Assembly (NCBI RefSeq): GCF_020164745.1
Contig: NZ_JAIUGV010000002.1
Coordinates: 1-64,000 of the forward strand
Reading direction: 5' to 3'
Length of the DNA stretch: 64,000 bases
DNA from: Mesorhizobium sp. ES1-4
Lineage (GTDB): Bacteria > Pseudomonadota > Alphaproteobacteria > Rhizobiales > Rhizobiaceae
The first letter of the stretch is position 1. Every line of letters starts with the position of its first letter. This document shows, in pieces, positions 43,298-51,530 of this stretch. The notes beneath the pieces were generated by a model. That model was not told the DNA's origin. It searched no databases and saw nothing but the letters and a program-made list of their open reading frames with translations. Position numbers and translations under genes: made by a program.

Positions 43298-45038
43298 ACG
43301 CATCCGAAGCGACGCACTGGAGGCGCTACGACCGCCAAAGGCACAGCCGCTGGCCGACTGGATAGAAAGCAACATCTTCCTGCCGTCGACCGCCTCCGCG
43401 ACGCCTGGGCGGATGCGCCTGTACGCCTATCAGCGCGGCATCTGCGAGGCTTTGGACGATCCGGCAACGTCCGAAATAGTGATCCAGAAATCAGCACGCA
43501 TAGGCTTCACCGCACTTCTCGCCGGCTATGTCGGGCATACCGTCGCGACGGCGCCCGCGCCGATCCTGGCAACGCAACCGACGACAGACGATAGCCGCGC
43601 CTTCAGCGTTGACATCGAAGCGCTGTTTGAAGCTTCGCCCGCGATCCGGGGATTGATTTCCGACGATGCGGACGAGTCGGGCCGCTCGACCATGATGCGA
43701 CGCCTGTATCCTGGCGGCAGCCTCGAATTCCTGTCCGCGTCCAGCCCGCGTGCCTTTCGCCGCAAGCTGGGCAAGATCATCATTGCCGACGAGATCGACG
43801 CCTACGCCCCGACCGAGGAAGGCTCAGTTCTCGACCTCTTGCGGATGCGCAGCCAAACCTACCGCGACCGCACGATGGTTTTCGGTGGAACTCCCATCTT
43901 CGATCATGGGCCGGTGACTCGGCTGTACGATGCGTCCGACAAACGCCAGTTTGAAATCTGCTGCCCGTCCTGCCGGGAACACTTCGAACTGAAATGGCAG
44001 CATGTGAGATGGGAGGAAGGCCAGCCGGAAACGGCTCATGTAGTTTGTCCCTGCAATGGCTGCATCATCGAAGAAAAGGACAAGATGCAGGCGGTGGAGG
44101 ACGGCCGCTGGCGCGCGACGGAGCCGGAAGTGATAGGGCGGGCCGGCTTTCGCATCAACTCGCTGGTGAGCCCGCATTTCAACGCCCGATGGTCGACGCT
44201 GGTAGCGGAATTTCTGCAAGCCAAGCGGACGCCGGAAACGCTTCAAACCTTCACAAACCTTGTCCTAGGCGAGCCGTGGCGCACGGAAGGCGAGGACTTT
44301 GACGAGCATGAATTATTCGGCCGACGTGAAGCCTTCGGCCTCGAAAGCCTGCCCGATGAGGTCTTGTGGATCACTGCCGGCGTCGACTGCCAGGACGACA
44401 GACTGGAGGCTGTTATCTGTGGCCATGGGCTTACGGATGTCTTCGTGCTCGACCATCGCGTGTTTTGGGGCAACATTGACGGTGACGCGGTTTGGCAGGA
44501 ACTGGACTCGATGTTGCGCGAGACGTGGAAACACCCGCGCGGCGCAACGATCGGAATCAGTGCGGCTTGTGTAGACTCTGGTGACGGCGGCCATACCGAG
44601 CTTGTTAACGCTTTCACCAGGCCGCGCTTTGGCCGCCGCGTAGTGTCGATCAAGGGCGTTGCGGGCTTCTCTCGCCAGTTCCTGCAAAAGTCCGGCAGCC
44701 AGCACCTTTGGCTTGTCGGCTCGGATGCAGTGAAATCGAACCTGTTTGCGCGGCTATCTCGCGTCACGGGCTTTCGCTTCAGTGAGGATCTGGAGCCGGT
44801 CTATTTCGAGCAGTTGACATCTGAGCGACGCATAGTGCGCTATACCAAGGGCCAGCCGGTGGCCCGGTTTGAACGAAACAAAGGAGCCCGAGCCGAGTCG
44901 TTGGACGCAACCGTGTACGCATGGGCCGCACGATCGCTGATAAACCAGAATGCGGAAAGGCGCGGCGAGGAATTGGCCAGTCTTGCCATGCCTAAGAAAA
45001 CGCCGAGCGTCGTCCGATCGAAGTGGCTTGAGCAATAA
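43284..45038 (+). CDS. Phage terminase large subunit, lambda gpA family
   Basis: 584 aa, near the full length of the family. Walker A-like QKSARIGFTALLAG, Walker B IIIADEIDAYAPTEEGS for the packaging ATPase, and the C-terminal RNase H-like nuclease start ITAGVDCQDDRLEA. A Cys-rich segment (CCPSC/CPCNGC) may bind zinc. The start at 43284 overlaps the small subunit by 14 nt. All key motifs are kept, so it could still package DNA. Confidence 0.92.
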   Translation: METLERIRSDALEALRPPKAQPLADWIESNIFLPSTASATPGRMRLYAYQRGICEALDDPATSEIVIQKSARIGFTALLAGYVGHTVATAPAPILATQPTTDDSRAFSVDIEALFEASPAIRGLISDDADESGRSTMMRRLYPGGSLEFLSASSPRAFRRKLGKIIIADEIDAYAPTEEGSVLDLLRMRSQTYRDRTMVFGGTPIFDHGPVTRLYDASDKRQFEICCPSCREHFELKWQHVRWEEGQPETAHVVCPCNGCIIEEKDKMQAVEDGRWRATEPEVIGRAGFRINSLVSPHFNARWSTLVAEFLQAKRTPETLQTFTNLVLGEPWRTEGEDFDEHELFGRREAFGLESLPDEVLWITAGVDCQDDRLEAVICGHGLTDVFVLDHRVFWGNIDGDAVWQELDSMLRETWKHPRGATIGISAACVDSGDGGHTELVNAFTRPRFGRRVVSIKGVAGFSRQFLQKSGSQHLWLVGSDAVKSNLFARLSRVTGFRFSEDLEPVYFEQLTSERRIVRYTKGQPVARFERNKGARAESLDATVYAWAARSLINQNAERRGEELASLAMPKKTPSVVRSKWLEQ

Positions 45039-45061
45039 ATAGTTGCATAGGGGAATTTGCG

Positions 45062-45277
45062 ATGGGAACTACAGCATACTTTGACGAGAACGTAACCGAT
45101 GTCGTGACCAACGAAAGAATTTCGATTGAAGCCGGAACTACCAGTTTCGTTGGCCCTGGACCGCAGCTGTATCTAAATTTTGACGGGAAAAGCGTGATAT
45201 TTTCGCATAAAGAGGCGCAAGCCTTTTGCGCAGCGCTTTCGAGAATAGCCGGATACTTCAACTATCCGGACATGTGA
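45062..45277 (+). CDS. Small hypothetical protein of the element
   Basis: 71 aa, directly after the terminase in the same direction with 23 bp between. It occupies the place of the gpW-type head-tail joining gene in lambda-like phages, but the sequence (LYLNFDGKSVIFSHKEAQAF) does not look like gpW. Not recognised. Confidence 0.6.
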   Translation: MGTTAYFDENVTDVVTNERISIEAGTTSFVGPGPQLYLNFDGKSVIFSHKEAQAFCAALSRIAGYFNYPDM

Positions 45278-45294
45278 TATTGCCCTTGCGGTGC

Positions 45295-45432
45295 TCAGGT
45301 GCGGCTCAGAATCGCCAGCGCCGCGACACCAAGGACAGTCAACCCGCCGATACGCATGGTGAGTTGCAACGTTTGCCGCTCTATTAGCCGCTGCAACTCA
45401 CGCATGTCTGCTTTTGTAGCAAGCTCAGGCAT
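45295..45432 (-). CDS. Small membrane protein of the element
   Basis: 45 aa: MPELATKADMRELQRLIERQ followed by a hydrophobic helix (LTVLGVAALAILS). A short amphipathic coil plus one membrane helix is common in phage and island small proteins. The function is unknown. It is encoded 6 bp after the next reverse-strand gene, so the two share a transcript. Confidence 0.55.
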   Translation of the reverse strand: MPELATKADMRELQRLIERQTLQLTMRIGGLTVLGVAALAILSRT

Positions 45433-45438
45433 GGGGCC

Positions 45439-45618
45439 TTAACGCAGTGTTCTTTCTGCGAGAGCATACAGAAACCCGACCGAAACGCCATCGTGGGCGG
45501 CGGCCATTTCGCGGATTTCCCGCACCAATCGTGGAAAGTCGCCAGTCGCGGTGCAATCTTCGATTAACCGGGCCGCGTGTTGGCGGCCAAAATTGTTTTC
45601 AGTTGCCCAAGTAGACAT
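45439..45618 (-). CDS. Small hypothetical protein of the element
   Basis: 59 aa beginning MSTWATENNFGRQHAARLIE and ending LYALAERTLR. Cytoplasmic, helical, not recognised. On the minus strand GGAGGG lies about 9 nt before the ATG, supporting a real gene. The AACGTGA-AAA-TCACGTT palindrome (45695-45711) lies upstream in promoter position. Confidence 0.6.
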   Translation of the reverse strand: MSTWATENNFGRQHAARLIEDCTATGDFPRLVREIREMAAAHDGVSVGFLYALAERTLR

Positions 45619-45694
45619 TTAGAAATCCCTCCGTGAATTTGCTCAACGGAGGTATGGATTCCATAAGAATAAATTCATGTCAACGCACGTATTC

Positions 45695-45711
45695 AACGTG
45701 AAAATCACGTT
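45695..45711. promoter_or_regulatory. Palindrome AACGTGA-AAA-TCACGTT
   Basis: Perfect 7-bp arms with a 3-bp spacer, about 77 bp upstream of the small reverse-strand gene and overlapping the 3' end of the ART-like gene. It shares GTGA/TCAC blocks with the TTCAC-N7-GTGAA palindromes but in opposite order, so it may serve a different protein. Confidence 0.45.
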
Positions 45712-46280
45712 AAACGTGTTTTCCAATCGATAGACCCGAGTGGGTTAACGCTCAAAATTGCGGAAACTTGTATTGTTGAATTGGTGATGTAAATGGTTGT
45801 TCTGGTCTCATGTGCTCGGCAGAGATTGGCGATTTTCGACGTGTCGACATCGACTCTGCTAATCCCGCCTCGGGCGCCGAATCGTATTCCAGTGCCTTGA
45901 AATTCATCCCCCTCATTGGGTGCAGCGGCGAATTTGATCTCACTTAAGTAAATACGATTTCGAATAAGGGAGTAGACGTCGACGGTTTCCTCAGTAACGT
46001 AACTTGGGATTATTTCGGGTCTGAGCCGACTAGCCGGCATGATCCCATATCGTTTTACGCTCTCGACGTTGGCAGACCGCGTGTAGTGGTAGAGGACGGG
46101 AGGAATTGGCCTCTCGGGGGCGTCAATCACCCAATCTGCCCATTCCGCATCCGGGGCAATGCAGAACTTGTTCTTGCAGAGTTCTATCGCCTGGTGGGTT
46201 TTGCTCGGTTCCCATGCGTAGAGGTTGGCACTAAACAAAATCGCCTGAATCTCGCTTCGAACGGTCTCGGTATATGACAT
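45705..46280 (-). CDS. Candidate ADP-ribosyltransferase-fold protein (cargo)
   Basis: 191 aa. The middle and end look like the ART/Tpt1-type fold: PPVLYHYTRSANVESVKRYG with the strand-1 His, then RNRIYLSEIKFAAAPNEG with the Tyr strand. A closing pattern of VDVDTSKIANL and TTIYITNSTIQVSAILSV resembles the V-D-x-S / Y-x-x-x-x-I-x-x-x-x-I ending of these enzymes. An obvious catalytic Glu is not seen. It follows the 46288-46455 gene by 7 bp. A toxin or defence role is inferred; RNA 2'-phosphotransferase-like activity is an alternative. Confidence 0.55.
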   Translation of the reverse strand: MSYTETVRSEIQAILFSANLYAWEPSKTHQAIELCKNKFCIAPDAEWADWVIDAPERPIPPVLYHYTRSANVESVKRYGIMPASRLRPEIIPSYVTEETVDVYSLIRNRIYLSEIKFAAAPNEGDEFQGTGIRFGARGGISRVDVDTSKIANLCRAHETRTTIYITNSTIQVSAILSVNPLGSIDWKTRLT

Positions 46281-46287
46281 GGCTCGT

Positions 46288-46455
46288 TCAGCGCAGATAT
46301 TCGGCGAACGCCGATTCAAGATTTCGCTCAGTCACCCTAATCCCATTGTCTTTGAACCAACTAGCAACCATCCAAGCCGCGAGTTCAAAAGGCATGTTCA
46401 TGCGTGCGCACGTCTCTGCCGCTCGCTGTGCTCGTTTCAACTGTGAAGCGTTCAT
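46288..46455 (-). CDS. Small protein encoded just before the ART-like gene
   Basis: 55 aa, MNASQLKRAQRAAETCARMN then helical FELAAWMVASWFKDNGIRVT. A TTG start at 46503 would add 16 residues, and the frame stays open further upstream without a start codon, so an N-terminal part may have been lost. Position directly before the ART-like gene would suit an antitoxin or immunity protein, but there is no sequence proof. Confidence 0.55.
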   Translation of the reverse strand: MNASQLKRAQRAAETCARMNMPFELAAWMVASWFKDNGIRVTERNLESAFAEYLR

Positions 46456-46503
46456 TGGCTTCCGTTCCCTTTTTTTTCGAGGGGAGCCGGGCAGCGGCGT
46501 CAA

Positions 46504-46763
46504 TCTTCCAAATTGGAGACCGCCGCCCGGCTCTTTGTCGGCGTCCGACTTCTCAGGATCGTCGCCGACTGCAGCGGGCGGGGAGATGAAGACCGCCTGG
46601 TGCGCTACTAAAAATTCTGCTGAGAATGTAGCCGTAATCTATAGGGGATGTCAACAGTTTATACTTTCACATCTATTGTGAAACCTTGAGTACAGCGATT
46701 TCACATAAATATTGAAAGTGTAAGTCTATTGAAATATTCAGCAGTTTAAGACATAATCCCTAC
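46504..46763. promoter_or_regulatory. Divergent promoter region with two TTCAC-type palindromes
   Basis: TTCAC-ATCTATT-GTGAA at 46666-46682 and TTCAC-ATAAATA-TTGAA (one mismatch) at 46700-46716, centres 34 bp apart. They lie between the reverse-strand cargo genes and the forward MerR-like gene, in an AT-rich stretch. This is the expected operator position for a regulator controlling both directions. Confidence 0.68.
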
Positions 46764-47243
46764 ATGAAACTTCGCATCTCGCATCTGATCGATGACATTG
46801 CTTGCGCTGGCTTGCATCCGGAGACGGCCCGCGCCCGCGTGTCGAGCTACGCACAAAACCGGCTAATCTGTTTCGCGGCCGGGACCAACACCAGCCCAAA
46901 CATCTATCGGCCTGAAGATTCGGCCGTGGCGATCATTCTCAGCGCATTGCAGGATTGCGGCGTTGCAGACCTCGATTTACAGCGTGACGTTTGCCTTGAA
47001 ATCTATCTTCGTATCGGTCGATGCCTGGCCGGTCTCACCGATGGCGAAAGCTGGTCGCTGGTCGTTGATGTCTATCGCGGCACGCTTGGCCGATTCATCA
47101 ATGCGCATCTGGTCCGCTACGGGGAAGCGGCTTCGCCCGCCATGCATCCTGCTTTCACACCGCGCGGTGCAATTGTGGTTGTGCTCGATGAAATGTTGTC
47201 GCCAGTCGTGCGACGGCTCAATCCGCCGAAGGGGGCAAACTGA
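46764..47243 (+). CDS. MerR-like winged-helix protein, candidate element regulator
   Basis: 159 aa. The first 75 residues follow a MerR-like order: helix (LIDDIACAGLHPETARARVS), turn and strand region, then IYRPEDSAVAIILSALQDCG, comparable with the Y-x-x-E-D-x-x-x-x-x-x-I-x-x-L-x-x-x-G pattern of MerR-type wings. The C-terminal part is unrecognised. It lies next to two TTCAC-type palindromes and overlaps the portal start by one base (TGATG). Regulator is an inference; a structural phage protein is an alternative. Confidence 0.5.
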   Translation: MKLRISHLIDDIACAGLHPETARARVSSYAQNRLICFAAGTNTSPNIYRPEDSAVAIILSALQDCGVADLDLQRDVCLEIYLRIGRCLAGLTDGESWSLVVDVYRGTLGRFINAHLVRYGEAASPAMHPAFTPRGAIVVVLDEMLSPVVRRLNPPKGAN

Positions 47244-47974
47244 TGCGCTTCCTAGATCGTCTCTGGAAACGCTCGGCCGCAGTTCGCAGCTACGAAGCCG
47301 TTACCGGCGCTAAGAACCGTTTCGATGCCGGCCGCGCGACCTTCAGCACCTATGCAACTGAGATTGCCGCAGCCCGTGGCACTGTGCAGGGCCGTGCGCG
47401 GCACAAGGCCCAAAACAACGCTTTGGCGCGCGCCGCGAAAGAGGCTTGGTCGACTGCCGTTGTCGGGCCAGGGCTGATCCCCACAAGCCAGCATCCCGAC
47501 TCCGCAACTCGGGCAGCGCTGGACGCTCATTTCACCAAGTGGGCAAAGCGGGCAGATGTGACAAGTCGGGGCAATTTCGGCGCCCTGACGGCCAACGCCG
47601 TAGCCGATGAATTCATCGACGGGGAAGCCTTCGCGCGATGGGTCGGCGACCAGCTTCAGGCAATACCCGCTGAGCAGGTCGCAAACGATCTGACCACGAT
47701 GCTTTCCAACGGCAGGCAAATCGTCAACGGCGTAGAGATTGACGCGGATGGCCTTGTCCTTGCCTTCCATATCCACCCGGCTCGTCCGACTGACGTCTTC
47801 GCGACCTATGCGCCGCCCGTGCGTATCGATGCCGACGACGTGCTGCACCTGGGCCAATTCGAGACCGGTGCTTACCGGGCAATCTCGAAATTCGCGCCTG
47901 TCCTGCTTCGGCTCGACGCGCTGGACTCGCTTGAAGACGCGCACGCGAGGCAGACGGCGCGGGATGAGCGCTAA
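47243..47974 (+). pseudogene. Lambda-type portal protein, N-terminal half only
   Basis: 243 aa against about 480-550 for the family. Recognisable portal segments are GRARHKAQNNALARAAKEAW, then VVGPGLIPTSQHPD and the mid-protein FAPVLLRLDALDSLEDA. The protein stops in the middle of the clip/stem region, 89 bp before attR. It cannot form a normal 12-mer portal. The truncation lies exactly where the element ends, so the right side of a prophage was probably deleted, unless the short form has been recruited for interference. Confidence 0.8.
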
Positions 47975-48063
47975 CAGCAAATTGGCTGTGGATTAACTCG
48001 TCTGTTGGCATTTTTGTTGGTATTGAGCCAATAAAATGTAACAGTTTCATGCACATATGATAG

Positions 48064-48078
48064 CCTCTCCCGCTACCA
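48064..48078 (+). repeat. attR, 15-bp direct repeat
   Basis: Exact copy of the tRNA-Met 3' end (CCTCTCCCGCTACCA). GTTGGTAT-type repeats lie at 48004-48023, just inside the element. Confidence 0.93.
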
Positions 48079-48637
48079 ACATCCCCCCGCTCCTTTGACG
48101 CCGTGGGAAGGCACGCTCGCCCAAGAGTGCCGTCAGCCGACCAGAGATTTCGACTTCAACCCCGCCGGTTATCGACGGATCTCGAAACGCCGTTACGATT
48201 TCGCCTACACACGAGCCTCGATGGGCTCACCCCGCTTGAATATGCAACCCGATCCGTCAAGAATCACAACGTGAACAGGGCTAACGTCATTTCGTGTGCG
48301 ATTTCGCACACGGCATCTCCTGCGCGCCCAGTTCGCGACTGAAGTCACGCGTTGTGGCCTCCCATGTAGTTCGAGAGCCATTGATGGAGGAGCAGATCCC
48401 AGCGCGTACTCACGACGAGGCAAGTTGCTAAAACACGCTAGGTTGCTCCTGCCTCGAAGGGCCCGACCGGGAACGCCTCTCCGGCCTTTGCAGGACCTGG
48501 CGGCAACGGCGGCGGCCACGGTAACGGCGGAGGGCAACGAGCAGCCAACGAGTCCATTTGGTATCAAATAGATCACCGCTAAGAATGAACCGAACTTTTT
48601 AGCCGTTTGTTAATATATGCATGTCTTCTAATTTACC
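48079..48637. other. Scarred region right of the element
   Basis: About 560 bp with an IS3-type scar (listed separately) and, near 48460-48580, an open stretch with Gly/Asn-rich codons (GPGGNGGGHGNGGG) that has no start codon. No intact gene is seen. The sequence becomes AT-rich before 48638, where the TadG-like promoter probably lies. Confidence 0.5.
48190..48310 (+). pseudogene. Remnant of IS3-family transposase (OrfB C-terminus)
   Basis: In one frame LHTSLDGLTPLEYATRSVKN reads like the end of IS3-group OrfB (integrase core C-terminus, R-P-H-S-S-L-x-x-L-T-P-x-E-F type). Upstream codons do not continue the integrase core, so only about 35 residues survive. No terminal inverted repeats were found. 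Confidence 0.6.
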
Positions 48638-49864
48638 ATGGCTTTCAATCGCTTCACTCTAGTTCGGCTTATGGCGGACGGTATAAGCCGGGATACGAGC
48701 GCGAATGTCGCCACCATCTTCGCTCTGACCTTGCCCATCGTTATCGGTGCCGCGGGCTTCGGTATCGAGACGTCCTACTGGTACTATAACAGCCTGAGAC
48801 TTCAGGCGACGGCCGACGCCGCGGCCTATGCCGGCGCGCTCGAACAGATCTCGGGGTCTGACCAGCCGACGATCGTCGCGGCCGCGACCCAGTCGGCCGC
48901 TTCCAACGGGCTGGGTTCGGGCACGATCGTCGTCAACACGCCGCCGGCATCCGGACCGAACACGGCGAAGAAGGCGGTGGAGGTCATCGTCGGCCAGAAG
49001 CTCGATCGGATGTTCACCTCGATCTTCACGCAGGGCCAGGTTCCCGAACAGGCGAGGGCGGTGGCGCTCATCACCAATGCCTCGAAGGCCTGCGTGCTGG
49101 CGCTGGATCCGTCCTCATCGAAGGCTGCGCTGTTTTCAGGCAGTACCAGCGTGAAGCTCACCGGCTGCTCGGTGATGTCAAATTCGATTGCCTCTGACGC
49201 CATCAAGCTTCAGGGTTCTGCAGGGCTCCAGGCCGATTGCCTGATATCGGCGGGCGGCGTCTCTCTCAGCAATCCCGTCACGACGGTTTGTGCTGCCCCG
49301 ATCACCCAGGCGCTACCCGCCGCCGATCCGTTTGCCGGTCTGCCGGCGCCGGCGGCCTCGAACCCCTGCCAGAACACCAACAAAGCGACGTTGGCGCCGG
49401 GTACGTACTGTAATGGACTCAGTCTTAGCGGCAACGTCACCCTTTCGCCTGGCGTCTACGTTGTCCAGGGCAATCTCAAGATAAACGCCAACGCTGCCAT
49501 CACCGGCAGCGGGGTGACCATCTTCATGGCAGGCAGTTCGACCGTCAGCATGAACGGCAACGCCACCGTAAATCTGAGCGCGCCGACATCCGGCGCCTAC
49601 TCCGGCGTGCTGATGTATGGGGACAGAACGGGCGCCGGCGGACAAAGCACCTTCAACGGCACCGCAGATTCGTTGCTGACCGGCGCGCTCTATTTCCCGA
49701 AGCAGCAGGTCAACTATCTCGGCAATTTCTCCGGCAAGAACGGGTGCACCCAAGTCGTCGCGAACCTGATCCAATGGTCTGGCAACTCGACGATCGATCA
49801 GGATTGCACGAGCCTCGGCATGCGCGACATCCCGGCCGCGCAATCCGTGGCACTGGTCGAGTAG
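48638..49864 (+). CDS. TadG-like pilus/secretion-associated protein
   Basis: 408 aa. An N-terminal prepilin-like membrane helix (ANVATIFALTLPIVIGAAGF, residues 19-38) is followed by SYWYYNSLRLQATADAAAYA, the TadE/TadG hallmark. The rest is Gly/Ser/Asn-rich beta structure (GVYVVQGNLKINANAAITGS) resembling surface or adhesin-like TadG C-termini. It heads a three-gene set with two TadE-type proteins, 6 bp before the next. No pilin, secretin or TadA ATPase is nearby. Confidence 0.82.
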   Translation: MAFNRFTLVRLMADGISRDTSANVATIFALTLPIVIGAAGFGIETSYWYYNSLRLQATADAAAYAGALEQISGSDQPTIVAAATQSAASNGLGSGTIVVNTPPASGPNTAKKAVEVIVGQKLDRMFTSIFTQGQVPEQARAVALITNASKACVLALDPSSSKAALFSGSTSVKLTGCSVMSNSIASDAIKLQGSAGLQADCLISAGGVSLSNPVTTVCAAPITQALPAADPFAGLPAPAASNPCQNTNKATLAPGTYCNGLSLSGNVTLSPGVYVVQGNLKINANAAITGSGVTIFMAGSSTVSMNGNATVNLSAPTSGAYSGVLMYGDRTGAGGQSTFNGTADSLLTGALYFPKQQVNYLGNFSGKNGCTQVVANLIQWSGNSTIDQDCTSLGMRDIPAAQSVALVE

Positions 49865-49870
49865 TCTCAC

Positions 49871-50311
49871 GTGAAGCGCCGATCGATACCGATTCTCAGA
49901 GATGAGGTGGGCGCTGCGGCCGTCGAGTTCGCGATGGTTCTGCCCTTCCTGTGCGTGGCACTGCTCGGCATCCTGGACGGCTGGTCCTACGTAACGAGTT
50001 CACTGTCGATGCGCGCCGGCGTCAAGACCGCCGCGAACCTGATCATGGCAGGATCGACCGATGATACGGCAACCCAGGGCATTGCCATTTCGAGCTGGGA
50101 GAAGCGGCCGGCGGATGGCCAGGTTACGCTAAGCCGAATTTACATGTGCGGGACGACCGTGGTCGACGCGGCCACATTGTGCAGTGGGCCCAAGGCGCCA
50201 TCGGTGTATGTCCAGATCCAGGCCTCGGCCACCTGGGTGCCGCCTTTCACCTTCGGTGTTTTTTCCACGTCCAGCGTCATCGGGCACCTGGAGGTAATCC
50301 GTGTCCGCTAG
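49871..50311 (+). CDS. TadE-like pseudopilin
   Basis: 146 aa with GTG start. [20 protein letters not shown] is the TadE motif: Glu five residues into the hydrophobic helix after the prepilin-type cleavage site. The C-terminal domain is small and has two Cys (YMCGTT, LCSG). It overlaps the next gene by 11 bp. TadE/F pseudopilins are minor components of Flp/Tad pili. Confidence 0.85.
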   Translation: MKRRSIPILRDEVGAAAVEFAMVLPFLCVALLGILDGWSYVTSSLSMRAGVKTAANLIMAGSTDDTATQGIAISSWEKRPADGQVTLSRIYMCGTTVVDAATLCSGPKAPSVYVQIQASATWVPPFTFGVFSTSSVIGHLEVIRVR

Positions 50312-50774
50312 AGCCATTTCTAACTTCAAGCAAACGGAGACCCGTTCTATTCCCTTTCTCGAATGCAATTCCAGGAAAACCGCTTCCACGTTCAGGCAGG
50401 ATCGATCGGGCGGTGCCGGGCTGGAGTTCGCATTGATCGCGCCTTTTCTTATCATGCTGCTATTTGGCATCTTCGCCTTCGGCTGGTCGATGAACGCCGT
50501 GTCCAGCGTCCGCTATACGCTGGAGACATCGTCACGCTCGCTGCAGCTTCAGAACACGCTGACCCAGGCCGACATCCAGGCGATCGCCACACAGAAACTG
50601 CAGGCCTTGGGTTTGAAGGATGTCATCGTCACGATCGTCGTCGATCCGGTAAGCGGTGGCTTCCGCATGGCGCATCTGACTGCCAGCTATGCCTTCGTCA
50701 TCGACTTCCCCTATTTCAGCGCCTTCCCGATCAACTATGCGACGACCGTCACGGTGCCGTTGGTCGGCGCGTAG
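50301..50774 (+). CDS. TadE/TadF-like pseudopilin
   Basis: 157 aa, GTG start overlapping the previous gene. [20 protein letters not shown] carries the conserved Glu of TadE-type prepilins. The preceding leader of about 40 residues is longer than usual, so a later start is possible. Third member of the pseudopilin set. Confidence 0.82.
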   Translation: MSARAISNFKQTETRSIPFLECNSRKTASTFRQDRSGGAGLEFALIAPFLIMLLFGIFAFGWSMNAVSSVRYTLETSSRSLQLQNTLTQADIQAIATQKLQALGLKDVIVTIVVDPVSGGFRMAHLTASYAFVIDFPYFSAFPINYATTVTVPLVGA

Positions 50775-50778
50775 GGCG

Positions 50779-51049
50779 ACCATTCGGGCAAAGTCGACCG
50801 CTATCACGTTCGTCTCGCGGCCCTGTCGGCGGGTCTGGCGTTCTTGCTGGGGCTGGCGATCAACCAGTGCATTCTTGTGTTCGTGCATCGGATACGCCCC
50901 ACGATGCCGGTGTGACGCATCTGTTGATTGCGCCCAGTGCCGACTGGTCGTTCCCGTTCGACCACGCGACCGCATCCATCGCGATCGTTGCAGCCTTTGC
51001 GAATGCGCTGATCCGAGGGGCACGTGACGGGCCGCCGGATGGCGGGTGA
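50779..51049 (+). pseudogene. PAP2-family phosphatase remnant with frameshift
   Basis: One frame reads VRLAALSAGLAFLLGLAINQ then CILVFVHRIRP; the next frame continues DAGVTHLLIAPSADWSFPF and DHATASIAIVAAFA. Together they are the core of undecaprenyl-pyrophosphate/PAP2 phosphatases. A single base is missing near 50892 (CGCCCCACGATG where a Tyr codon is expected), the SFPSDH motif has become SFPFDH, and both ends are lost. Clearly a decayed gene. Confidence 0.78.
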
Positions 51050-51085
51050 AGACCCGCCATCCCTGGAAGACTTGATCGAATGGCG

Positions 51086-51358
51086 TTACGACCCCGCCAG
51101 CGCGTTCACGTCGGCGCAGAACTCGGCGTGCGGCTTGCTCATCGCGGCATCCTGGCAGAGCCTATGCACTTCTTCCTGCTTTTCCTTCGGCATTGCCATG
51201 AAGACCTTCTTGAATTCGGCCATCGGCTTCAACTGCTTCAGCGCCGAATCCGCGTAGAAGGGCGCCATGTTGGAGGGCTCGTCGAGAGCGCCGGCAAGCG
51301 CGGCGCCACCAAGGGCGAAGAGGGAAGCTGTTGCGAGGCAGATAAGTTTGAGGTTCAT
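51086..51358 (-). CDS. Small secreted protein
   Basis: 90 aa. Signal peptide MNLKLICLATASLFALGGAA with cleavage near ALAGA, leaving about 66 residues with two Cys (HRLCQDAAM, EFCADVNA) that could form a disulfide. Family not recognised. The longer frame to 51460 lacks a signal peptide, so 51358 is chosen. Confidence 0.75.
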   Translation of the reverse strand: MNLKLICLATASLFALGGAALAGALDEPSNMAPFYADSALKQLKPMAEFKKVFMAMPKEKQEEVHRLCQDAAMSKPHAEFCADVNALAGS

Positions 51359-51530
51359 GGATCTGGTCCTTTCCTGGGTGATGCGGTCGTCCGATCGACG
51401 ACCTGTTTGGTAATCGGCAACATTCAAGCCTGGCGCCTCGGCGTGCTCGCCGGGACGCATCGACTGCCTGGATGTTTTCTGGTCTTGCCGCCGATAACGG
51501 CTGACGGTTTGGGCGGGTGAAAGAAACCGG

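Larger units (their letters stand above)
38974..48078. mobile_element. 9.1-kb integrative element in tRNA-Met, satellite-like
   Basis: Bounded by exact 15-bp copies of CCTCTCCCGCTACCA at 38974-38988 (tRNA end) and 48064-48078. Contents in order: tyrosine integrase, VapE-like ATPase, iteron array, small and large terminase subunits, reverse-strand cargo genes, MerR-like gene and an N-terminal portal fragment. There are no capsid, tail, lysis or conjugation genes. This fits a phage satellite or a prophage that lost everything from mid-portal to the right end. Confidence 0.92.

Noticed and set aside
38974..48078. Integrative and conjugative element
   Set aside because: No relaxase, type IV secretion or oriT-like genes; the genes present are of phage type.
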